Assembly: GCA_004193545.1 (NCBI GenBank)
Contig: RPGO01000026.1
Coordinates: 1-64,000 of the forward strand
Direction: 5' to 3'
DNA from: Candidatus Argoarchaeum ethanivorans
GTDB taxonomy: Archaea; Halobacteriota; Methanosarcinia; Methanosarcinales; EX4572-44
DNA: 64,000 nt
The position numbers and the translations under genes are program-made. Below the pieces are notes generated by a model. It did not search any database, had not been told where the DNA came from, and was given only the letters and a program-made list of their open reading frames with translations. Of this stretch, positions 56,747 through 64,000 are shown in pieces (the first letter of the stretch is position 1; every line of letters starts with the position of its first letter).

Positions 56747-58273
56747 TTACCGGTCAATAGAAAGCAAACGATTGATGCCTGTTACAAAAGCTTCCACTGA
56801 CGCCATCACTATGTCTTCGCGTGCAGCCCTTGCAGTTACTGTCCTGCCATTTTCATCTTCCACACCGATAATAACCTCTGCAAGAGCATCAGATCCTCCT
56901 GAGATGGCAGCTATCTTGAAATCTCTTATCTTCACCTTGAACCGCTCACCAAGCATACTTTCGAGAGTGCCGAGTGCTGCATCCACAGGTCCCACACCTG
57001 TATTCGCTTCGATGTGCTCCTCCCCGTCTATAATCGCTTTAACCGCTGCTGTCGGTGTGATGATGTTTCCTGTCATAACAGATACTTCTTTTAACGTTAT
57101 TGCCTGCTCCCTTTTCAAGCCTTTTCCCATGATCGTATCTGCAACAGCAAAAAGGTCTGAATCTGTTACATTCTTGCCTTTACTGGCAATGTTTTTAATG
57201 CGTAAGATTATTTCTTTTAATTGTTCCTCTGTTGGCTGTATTCCTGCATTTTTCAGTGTTTGGTCTACTGCATGCCTGCCCGCATGTTTACCAAGCACGA
57301 TTCTTCGTTTCTGCCCAACCATTTCAGGCGTCATAATGCCGGGTTCAAAGGTGTCTGACTGCATAAGCACACCATGTGTGTGTATGCCGGATTCATGTGC
57401 AAACGCATTCTCGCCAACAACCGGCATTGTAATCGGTATTTTAACACCAGTGAGACCCTCGACCATCTTTGAAGTTTCAAACAGGTATTCGGTATTGATG
57501 CTTGTTCTGACATCGTACATGCACTGAAGGCTCATAACCACCTGCGATAGATCTGCATTGCCTGCACGCTCACCTAGTCCATTGACTGTCACCTGCACCT
57601 GCGAGGCTCCTGCTTCGCATGCTGCAAGGCTGTTGGCTGATGCAAGACCAAAATCATTGTGGCAGTGAACATCAAGCGGTGTGTGAATTTCGCTGTGCAG
57701 GCTTCTTATCAATTGGTACATTTCAGATGGTACGATTACGCCCACGGTATCTGGTACATTTATAATATCACAGCCAGCAGACTCAACTTCAGTAAATATT
57801 CTTTTAAGGTAAGAGAGCTCTGTTCTTGTGGCATCCATTGCCGAGAACATGCATTTAACTCCATGGTCCTTGATGTATTGTACTGCTTCAACTGCCATCC
57901 CACACACCTCATCCTGCGATTTCTTGATTGTGTAAATTCGTTGAACATCAGAGGTGGATACAAAAGTGTGCACCATATCCACGTCACAGCGAATGCATGC
58001 ATCAATGTCATCTTTAATTACCCTGGCAAGTCCGCATATATCTGCACCCGGGTTTGAAGCAGTTATTTGTTTTATCGCTTTCATTTCCCACTCGGACGAT
58101 GACGGAAATCCTGCCTCGATCACATTTACCCCAAGCTTATCTAATTGCTCTGCTATGCGAAGTTTTTCTTCAATCGTAAGAGAAACTCCAGGCGTCTGTT
58201 CCCCGTCCCTGAGAGTTGTATCAAAAATGTTGATGTTTCTTCGTTTTAATGATTGATTAAAGTAAAATATTAT
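56747..58273 (-). CDS. leuA: 2-isopropylmalate synthase / citramalate synthase family
   Basis: An alpha-IPM synthase-type protein. The conserved N-terminus [20 protein letters not shown], then [32 protein letters not shown] (metal His), [12 protein letters not shown] and [16 protein letters not shown], and a C-terminal LeuA regulatory domain (about the last 130 residues). GTG at 58123 would remove the catalytic [10 protein letters not shown] block. The frame is open to a TAG near 58300 but has no ATG, GTG or TTG upstream of it. A GGAGGG at 58279-58274 is followed by ATA codons at 58273 and 58270, so initiation at a rare codon is inferred. LeuA versus CimA cannot be settled by eye. Confidence 0.85.
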   Translation of the reverse strand: MIFYFNQSLKRRNINIFDTTLRDGEQTPGVSLTIEEKLRIAEQLDKLGVNVIEAGFPSSSEWEMKAIKQITASNPGADICGLARVIKDDIDACIRCDVDMVHTFVSTSDVQRIYTIKKSQDEVCGMAVEAVQYIKDHGVKCMFSAMDATRTELSYLKRIFTEVESAGCDIINVPDTVGVIVPSEMYQLIRSLHSEIHTPLDVHCHNDFGLASANSLAACEAGASQVQVTVNGLGERAGNADLSQVVMSLQCMYDVRTSINTEYLFETSKMVEGLTGVKIPITMPVVGENAFAHESGIHTHGVLMQSDTFEPGIMTPEMVGQKRRIVLGKHAGRHAVDQTLKNAGIQPTEEQLKEIILRIKNIASKGKNVTDSDLFAVADTIMGKGLKREQAITLKEVSVMTGNIITPTAAVKAIIDGEEHIEANTGVGPVDAALGTLESMLGERFKVKIRDFKIAAISGGSDALAEVIIGVEDENGRTVTARAAREDIVMASVEAFVTGINRLLSIDR

Positions 58274-58578
58274 CCCTCCTTGAATTGCTATCGCACTCGA
58301 TTGCTAGCGCAATCGAGAATTACTGGTTACTTTCTGCAAAGCGCAGCTTTGCAGTGCTTCTCGTAATTAAGAGTTGTTTTCTGCACTTGATTGCTATCGC
58401 AATCAAGAGTCAAAGGTTATTTATATCTCTGCACAACGAAGTTGTGCAGTGCTTCTCGTAATTAAGAGTTATTTCTGTACACAGAGTGTGCAATAAATAG
58501 AGATATGATAAGACATAAATCTTTTGTTTGGAACTTTGAAACAAAGCTGTGATAGAACGTTGTAAAAACAGATACGGT
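58274..58578. other. Intergenic hairpin-element cluster between leuA and rimI
   Basis: No gene. It contains at least four family hairpins: stems CTCGATTGC, CTGCAAAGC, CTTGATTGC and CTGCACAAC, with TAGC, GCA, TATC and GAA loops. The sentence GTGCTTCTCGTAATTAAGAG appears twice (about 58352 and 58458), so elements here have been duplicated in tandem. Confidence 0.8.
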
Positions 58579-59022
58579 TTAATATAATATTTTTTTCATT
58601 ACTACAGCGTTTTCACCATCGCTGTAATAACCCGGCTGCACGCCAATTGATACAAATCCATGCTTTTTGTAGAAACCGTAAGCAGAATAATTACTTTCCC
58701 GAACTTCAAGATATACTTCATTTATTTTTTTGCTCTTGAACGTACACATGGTGGCATTTAGTAATATACTTCCAATATTTTTTTTCTGGTAATTTCTATG
58801 CACTGCTATCGAGAAAACCTTACCAATACCATTGAGCTCAATACCGGCTATAAATCCAACAATCTCTCCTTGCCATTCTGCCACCAGAAATGTGTCTGCA
58901 TTCAGCTCATAAAATTGCATGTAGAGGTCAGGGCGATGCTCATTGAATGCTTGGTATTCGATATCTAATACCTTCTGGAAATCACGTGGCTTGAACTTTC
59001 TTATGATAATTACATCTGTCAT
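58579..59022 (-). CDS. rimI: RimI-like GNAT N-acetyltransferase
   Basis: A 147-residue GNAT protein. FLVAEWQGEIVGFIAGIELN, VHRNYQKKNIGSILLNATM (acetyl-CoA loop, a variant of Q-x-x-G-x-G/A) and VYLEVRESNYSAYGFYKKHG F are the RimI/Ard1 motifs. Archaeal members acetylate protein N-termini. Hairpin clusters lie on both sides. Confidence 0.85.
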   Translation of the reverse strand: MTDVIIIRKFKPRDFQKVLDIEYQAFNEHRPDLYMQFYELNADTFLVAEWQGEIVGFIAGIELNGIGKVFSIAVHRNYQKKNIGSILLNATMCTFKSKKINEVYLEVRESNYSAYGFYKKHGFVSIGVQPGYYSDGENAVVMKKILY

Positions 59023-59100
59023 AAAATCTTGGTTTAAAATCTACTGCTGCGGTAGGTGTTATACTTTGTGGGTGAGCAACTGTACTCCTCGACTTCTGCA

Positions 59101-59121
59101 CTGCACAACTTCGTTGTGCAG
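59101..59121. repeat. Hairpin element
   Basis: Perfect 9-bp stem CTGCACAAC with loop TTC. The same stem occurs at 9566 and 58430. Confidence 0.85.
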
Positions 59122-59273
59122 AAAACAACGAGAGAGATATCTCCACACAGAACAAATAAAACGAAACCTTTATACGCCAAAAACGCTAACGAGCCCTGTA
59201 CCTATAAGTACGGGGTATAGTGACTTCAATATGGATACACAAATTTTATCTGGAAAAACAGGAGATGAAAATT

Positions 59274-59423
59274 ATGCCAAAAAGAAGATGCGACATTTGC
59301 GGCAAAGGTGACAAGGATGTTGGTTGGCCAGGAGCAAAGATTTGTCCACATTGTGGAGCTTTTGCATGTAGTTCATGTGGAAGTGGTAGATCAACTTGTC
59401 CTGCGTGTCATAAGCTATATTAA
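59274..59423 (+). CDS. Double zinc-ribbon micro-protein (49 aa), copy 2
   Basis: ATG 59274 gives MPKRRCDICGKGDKDVGWPG then AKICPHCGAFACSSCGSGRS and TCPACHKLY. All eight cysteines and the GWPGAK motif match the 48-residue protein at 32448-32594. The longer frame to 59220 has no support. It is followed after 23 bp by a coiled-coil membrane protein. Function unknown; a small adaptor is a guess. Confidence 0.85.
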   Translation: MPKRRCDICGKGDKDVGWPGAKICPHCGAFACSSCGSGRSTCPACHKLY

Positions 59424-59446
59424 GGAAAAATAAAAGGTGAATCTGT

Positions 59447-60337
59447 ATGGACGCTGAGGATTTATTGTATGATTTAACGGGAGTATTTATCGATGATTTT
59501 GAGGCTTTGCTTATATATAAAGGTATAGAACCAAATATAGAATTAAGGAACCAAATAAGAGATTTTCGTAGGCTTGTTAGCGAGAAAACTAATAATAGTA
59601 AAATTGAACAAGAAAAAAGGGCTTTAAATTCTTTAAATCACTATTTGAATGCTCTTATTTGGTATTATGACTATTGGAATGTTATTGATAGGTCAGAACA
59701 AAAGGGAAAGAGGGGTATGCATTCAGTTCTCAAAGAAGGCGATAATAGTAAAAACTTAAAGTCGAAATTGAATTATATTTTAGAAGAACTTAACAAAGGT
59801 AGAGAATTGTTGGATCCAAAAGAAGATGTTTCGAGTATAATATTTTTTGATGATAGTATTGATTATATTCAAAAATATGAAGTAGACCGTATAAATTCCA
59901 TAGAAAAAGACGAAATTGAAAGAATCGAACGAGAAAAAAGTAAAAAAGAAATAGAAAAAGAAAACAAAATTCGAGAAAAAAAACTTGCAATATTTTGTGG
60001 CAAGGGTTTTATTGTAGGTGGATTATTTGGATTTATAATAAATAATGATATTATAACAGATTATGTTCATATATTATTATATATTTTAATATCTTTTTTA
60101 GTAATAAAATTTATCATAATAGATGTTAAAGAAGGATATCAACGCGATGATAGGTGGGCTAATTTTATATCTTTTGGAATATTCCTTATTATAGCATTAA
60201 TAATATTAAGTGCAATAATTTTTTGGATTTTTGGTATGTTAGGTATCGACAATTTCATCAGTATGGGTTTGTTATTTATTATTATTTCATATTATTATGG
60301 AATAATATTCAAAGATTACAAGAGTCCTTTCTATTAA
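59447..60337 (+). CDS. Coiled-coil membrane protein paired with the zinc ribbon
   Basis: A 296-residue protein with a soluble N-terminal half (DLLYDLTGVFIDDFEALLIY), a charged coiled coil at about 145-185 (EKDEIERIEREKSKKEIEKE) and four membrane helices at about 190-290 (IVGGLFGFII; YVHILLYILISFLVIKFIII; FGIFLIIALIILSAIIFWIF). Very A/T-rich compared with neighbours, which suggests recent transfer. No family recognised. Confidence 0.7.
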   Translation: MDAEDLLYDLTGVFIDDFEALLIYKGIEPNIELRNQIRDFRRLVSEKTNNSKIEQEKRALNSLNHYLNALIWYYDYWNVIDRSEQKGKRGMHSVLKEGDNSKNLKSKLNYILEELNKGRELLDPKEDVSSIIFFDDSIDYIQKYEVDRINSIEKDEIERIEREKSKKEIEKENKIREKKLAIFCGKGFIVGGLFGFIINNDIITDYVHILLYILISFLVIKFIIIDVKEGYQRDDRWANFISFGIFLIIALIILSAIIFWIFGMLGIDNFISMGLLFIIISYYYGIIFKDYKSPFY

Positions 60338-60621
60338 ATTCCATAAATTTTGTTTCATAAAGGATGATTACGCAAATTGAAAATATAAAATACCTATGCG
60401 CCCTGAAAAGATGCCCCGGATTTTGCGAAGCAATCCGAGGTCCGTGACTTCGTTCAGACTGCAGAATCTTTATTTGACTGCACCCCTACTTTTTTCTGTC
60501 AAAGCGAGCGAAGGCGAGCTTTGCAGGTGAGCTTTGCAGGTGAGCTTTGCAGTACACATAAACTATATAATATAATCACGTATTAGTTATGATTGATTTT
60601 ATGTTAAAGAGGGTTTGTTAA
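60338..60621. other. Intergenic region with hairpin and 13-bp tandem repeat
   Basis: No gene. A hairpin-like CGGATTTTGCGAAGCAATCCG lies near 60417-60438. The 13-bp word G(C/T)GAGCTTTGCAG is repeated three times in tandem at 60514-60552. A TATA-like ACTATATAATATAATC precedes the next gene. Confidence 0.7.
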
Positions 60622-61026
60622 ATGAATGGCGACCGTGATATTTTGATAAAACGACTTGAAAAACAACTTGACGATAAGGATAAGCAATTAAAAGAAGTAC
60701 AAACATCACTTGACCGTTTCTTGGCAGAGAGAAAAAAAGAAACAACGATGTTGGACGAACTTAATAAGCGTTTCACTGCTCTTGAGAAGAAGGTAGCAGA
60801 AATAAATAGCAGCTATGACGGACTAATGAGAGAACTCCTTGATCAGAAGTCAATGATCCAGGCTATCAGCAAAAAACCAGCGGTGCAGGAACCGCCCAGT
60901 ATAGAAACACAGAACAAAGAAAAGGATGATGACGATGATGATATAATCATCGCTTCCGATGTGCCAGTATCGGACAGCAAAAAACCAACTAAAGCAAACG
61001 AAGTCGGTGACATAATCGAAATATAA
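60622..61026 (+). CDS. Coiled-coil protein upstream of smc
   Basis: A 134-residue acidic protein. Residues about 5-75 are a coiled coil (DILIKRLEKQLDDKDKQLKE), then a disordered Asp-rich tail (KEKDDDDDDIIIASDVPVSD). It starts 22 bp before smc's GTG ends the gap, in the same direction, so it is probably co-expressed with smc; an accessory chromosome role is inference. Confidence 0.7.
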   Translation: MNGDRDILIKRLEKQLDDKDKQLKEVQTSLDRFLAERKKETTMLDELNKRFTALEKKVAEINSSYDGLMRELLDQKSMIQAISKKPAVQEPPSIETQNKEKDDDDDDIIIASDVPVSDSKKPTKANEVGDIIEI

Positions 61027-61048
61027 AGTATACCAGTTGGGGTTATCG

Positions 61049-64000
61049 GTGCATATAACACAGATAGAGTTTGAAAACTTTAAATCCTTTGGAAAAAAAA
61101 TTAAAATACCCTTTTTTGATGGTTTTACCACGATATCAGGTCCCAATGGAAGTGGCAAGTCCAACATTATAGATGGCATTCTCTTCTGTCTCGGGCTTTC
61201 CGGCTCACGCACTATGCGTGCAGAAAAGCTAACCGACCTTATATACAATGGCGGGGGCAAACGACCTGATTATGCACAGGTGACAATACAAATCGATAAT
61301 ACCGAAAGTGAGTTTTCCAACAACAAAGACGTTATTGCAATCACCCGCAAGGTCAAACAAACAGAGTCAGGCTACTACAGCTACTATTATATTGATGGTA
61401 AAACGGTAACACTCAGTGAGGTACATGAACAGCTGAGCAAGGCAAAGATCACACCAGAAGGCTACAATGTAGTTATGCAGGGCGATGTTACTCGCATCAT
61501 CCAGGTAACGCCATTTGAGCGGAGAAAAATTATCGATGAGATTGCAGGAGTGAGCGAGTTCGATGACAAGAAGGAGCGCTCCTTAAATGAACTTGAAATT
61601 GTGCGTGAGCGCATCGAGCGCGTGGATATTATCATAGAAGAGGTAAAAGCACAACTACAGCGATTAACAGAGGAAAGAAACCAGGCTCTTAAATATAAAG
61701 CCCTTCGGGAAGAAAAAAGACGATACGAGGGATTCGTAATACTTGCAAAGTTTAACGATGCAAAAAAGGAACTCGACTCGATCGATGGAGAACTGAAAGA
61801 AAAAGAGATCGAGCAGGAGAAAATCCAGGTAGACTATGAGCATCAGAAAAACACACTCCAGGCTCTTGGACTGGAGTTGCATGAGTTAAACGAACAGATC
61901 ATGCAAAAGGGCGAGGCAGAGCAGATACAGGTAAAAAAAGAGATCGAAGAGATCAAAGGACAGCACGAGCTTGCAACAAATACCATCGAACTCTTGAATA
62001 ATGAAATAACAGCCACTGAAAAAACGAAACGCAGAGCCCTGCTCGAAATAAATAGAGAGCGGGAGATCGGGCAGGGGTTGGATGAGAAAGTGGCAGAAGA
62101 ACAGCTTCGAGAGAGTACTCTGCAAACAGAACTGGATGAGAAAAAAACACAGATGCAACTACTAAGAAGCAGGATTACTGAAGTTGATGTTGAATATGCT
62201 GACACACAGAAAACGCTCACCGATTTGAAAAATAGACTCGAAGAGTGCAGAAGTGAAAAAAATGAGTTGATGCGAAACGAGGATAGACTCCTGGATACTA
62301 TCAGACGCAGGACTTCTGATGTTAGAGAGATCGAAATTGAAATAACTGATTCACAGGAAAAAATAAATAGCAAAGAAAGTGACCTGCAAAAGGCAGCAAA
62401 AGAAATAGCAAACCTTGTCCTTACTGTAAAGCAGCTATTTCATGACCACGAGGATCTTGAAAAGAATAGAGTGAGTATTAAAGCAGCAGCAGGGGACGTA
62501 GAAAGGGAGCTTATCAACAACCAGCGGGAGTATATGCGTCTCGAAGCAAAGATCAAAGCAGAGCGCGAACTTGGAGGTTACAGCAGTGCAGTTGAAAGCA
62601 CACTTAAATCAGCAAGAAACCATGAACTGGAGGGCATATATGGAACCATCGCAGAACTTGGAACAACAGATAAAAATTACTCCACATCACTTGAAATTGC
62701 GGCAGGGGGACGCATACAGGCAATCGTTGCGGCAACTGATGAAGATGCATCTTATGCTATTGCTTATTTAAAGCAGAGACGAAAGGGGCGTGCAACATTT
62801 CTTCCCCTGAATAAATTAAATCCATCAAGACCTCTTGAAGCACCAGATCATGCTGGCGTTATCGACTATGCAATAAATCTTATGGACTACGAACAGAAGT
62901 TTGATCCAGCCTTCTGGTATGTATTCAGAGATACGCTAATCGTTGGAACACTGAGTGACGCACGAAAACTTATTGGACGATATCGCATGGTCACACTCGA
63001 AGGTGAAATGATTGAGCGCGGCGGGGCTATGACTGGCGGGAGCATACGATCAAGACATTCGTTTGCAGGTGGTGAAACTGAAAAACTCAGTGGATTAGCA
63101 CAGAAAACAACAGAACTTGAATCTCGTAGAAACGGCATCTTAAATAAAATTGACAGCATAGAATCTCATATTCACACTCTTGAAAAAGAGATTGCTGAAA
63201 CCGAAAAACAGTTATCAAAGAGACAACTGGAACTGGAAGACATTAAAGGACGGGGGGAACAGCTTACAACACTAATTAATAAGCGAAGAGATGAACTTCA
63301 ACAGATAGATGGTGAGCGAAAGACGCTTAAAAGAGAGATGGAAGAGATGGAAGAAAAAAAAACAGCTAAGAACCTCCAGATGCACGAATTTGAAGAACAG
63401 ATACATGGATTAGAAGAAAAAATAAAAGGCTCTCCTATTCCAAAGCTCAATGAACAAATCAATAAGTTGCAGGATGAGATAAACCACCTTCAAAACAGAA
63501 TTTATGATGTTAAAGAGGGGTTAAACAGCATTAATCTTGAAAGAAAATATATAAAGGAAAAAATCGAGGAAATAACAAGAAACACATCAGAACTTGAAAC
63601 AAAAAAAACAGAACACCTTGAAAAAATCCAGCAACTGCACCACAAGATTAAACAACTTGATAGTGACCTGGCAGAAAAACAGGAGCGTGAGAAACAGCTA
63701 TCTGTTGAACTTAGAGAGCTGCAGATGCGGCGAGAAGAGCTGCAGGAAAGATATGACTCTACAAAAGAAGAAGCCCGGAATATTACGATAACAATCCAGC
63801 AATTCGGCAGCCAGATGCTTGCCTTAAAAACCACCAGGGAAGCAGTTAGTGAGCAGATCACACAATTGCAAACAGAACTGAGCCAGAGAAACCTGAGTCA
63901 AAACGAAGAAGTTCCAACAACCGAGAAAGTCTATTCACGAATTAAAAGCATCGAGAGAGCAATGGAACGAATTGAACCGGTTAACATGAGAGCTATTAGT
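61049..64000 (+). CDS. smc: Chromosome segregation protein SMC (3' end outside window)
   Basis: A GTG start at 61049 gives HITQIEFENFKSFGKKIKIP; the frame stays open for 984 codons to the window end. Walker A is GPNGSGKSN (residues 31-39). The globular head continues with SEFDDKKERSLNELEIVRER, then coiled coil (about 190-515), the hinge at about 518-675 (GIYGTIAELGTTDKNYSTSL; GGRIQAIVAATDEDASYAIA; MTGGSIRSRHSFAGG), and the returning coil to the window edge. The Walker B/signature head half is beyond 64000. Condensin ATPase for chromosome compaction. Confidence 0.95.
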   Translation, partial: MHITQIEFENFKSFGKKIKIPFFDGFTTISGPNGSGKSNIIDGILFCLGLSGSRTMRAEKLTDLIYNGGGKRPDYAQVTIQIDNTESEFSNNKDVIAITRKVKQTESGYYSYYYIDGKTVTLSEVHEQLSKAKITPEGYNVVMQGDVTRIIQVTPFERRKIIDEIAGVSEFDDKKERSLNELEIVRERIERVDIIIEEVKAQLQRLTEERNQALKYKALREEKRRYEGFVILAKFNDAKKELDSIDGELKEKEIEQEKIQVDYEHQKNTLQALGLELHELNEQIMQKGEAEQIQVKKEIEEIKGQHELATNTIELLNNEITATEKTKRRALLEINREREIGQGLDEKVAEEQLRESTLQTELDEKKTQMQLLRSRITEVDVEYADTQKTLTDLKNRLEECRSEKNELMRNEDRLLDTIRRRTSDVREIEIEITDSQEKINSKESDLQKAAKEIANLVLTVKQLFHDHEDLEKNRVSIKAAAGDVERELINNQREYMRLEAKIKAERELGGYSSAVESTLKSARNHELEGIYGTIAELGTTDKNYSTSLEIAAGGRIQAIVAATDEDASYAIAYLKQRRKGRATFLPLNKLNPSRPLEAPDHAGVIDYAINLMDYEQKFDPAFWYVFRDTLIVGTLSDARKLIGRYRMVTLEGEMIERGGAMTGGSIRSRHSFAGGETEKLSGLAQKTTELESRRNGILNKIDSIESHIHTLEKEIAETEKQLSKRQLELEDIKGRGEQLTTLINKRRDELQQIDGERKTLKREMEEMEEKKTAKNLQMHEFEEQIHGLEEKIKGSPIPKLNEQINKLQDEINHLQNRIYDVKEGLNSINLERKYIKEKIEEITRNTSELETKKTEHLEKIQQLHHKIKQLDSDLAEKQEREKQLSVELRELQMRREELQERYDSTKEEARNITITIQQFGSQMLALKTTREAVSEQITQLQTELSQRNLSQNEEVPTTEKVYSRIKSIERAMERIEPVNMRAIS

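Noticed and set aside
61664-62373. Minus-strand Ser/Phe-rich ORFs opposite smc
   Set aside because: Reverse-strand images of a coiled-coil gene, a common artefact.

Overview
This window comes from an archaeon, most likely a methane- or alkane-metabolising euryarchaeon (Methanosarcinales, ANME or Syntropharchaeia type). Evidence: methanofuran synthesis (MfnB), PCNA and primase large subunit side by side, a tRNA-Arg with a bulge-helix-bulge intron, the anaerobic corrin genes cbiG/cbiH/cbiC, a CDP-inositol/di-myo-inositol-phosphate solute pathway (common in thermophiles) and archaeal SMC. The genus is inference. Many start codons are GTG or TTG, and two genes appear to lack ATG, GTG and TTG altogether.

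Layout. 0-6.1 kb: decayed IS1634-type transposase, a 13-repeat CRISPR array with four identical spacers, and a reduced type III locus on the minus strand (cas6, cas10, one Csm3-like RAMP, one frameshifted RAMP). 6.1-25.2 kb: core metabolism, namely HisA-like and mfnB (divergent), moeA, a Trm112-like gene and a ModE-like gene, a DUF2325 gene broken by an in-frame TAG, tRNA-Arg, priL, pcn, thiD-thiN, argC, a CBS protein, argJ, cbiG/H/C, an HD protein, the bifunctional inositol enzyme with inositol-phosphate synthase, an MFS carrier and hemD. 25.3-26.0 kb: a HEPN/MNT toxin-antitoxin pair.

26.4-33.1 kb is the accessory block I find most interesting. A minus-strand operon (a 43-aa ORF, a 48-aa double zinc ribbon, a membrane protein, a HEAT/TPR protein, DUF2085, a membrane J-domain protein), followed by a vWA protein and an FN3 surface protein, faces a winged-helix gene. 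A perfect 7-bp-arm palindrome lies between them. A paralogous zinc ribbon precedes another membrane protein at 59.3-60.3 kb.

33-39.5 kb is gene debris with small genes: truncated phosphopantothenate synthetase, cyclophilin, YjbQ, a NYN nuclease, HEAT, orphan dockerin tails, small membrane proteins, and a second copy of the repeat found at 20 kb. 39.7-54.4 kb is one gene for a secreted surface protein of about 4,880 residues that joins an RHS/YD shell to a right-handed beta-helix, Ig-like/FN3 domains and a CFI-box C-terminal anchor. 54.4-56.7 kb: an IS5-family element (6-bp target duplication CCATTG) nested in an IS630 remnant. 56.7-64 kb: leuA-type synthase, rimI, the second zinc-ribbon pair, a coiled-coil protein and a right-truncated smc gene.

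Across the window there is a family of tiny perfect hairpins (8-9 bp stems, 3-4 nt loops). At two sites they sit between direct duplications of the flanking sequence, including a 58-bp duplication of the cbiH/cbiC junction.
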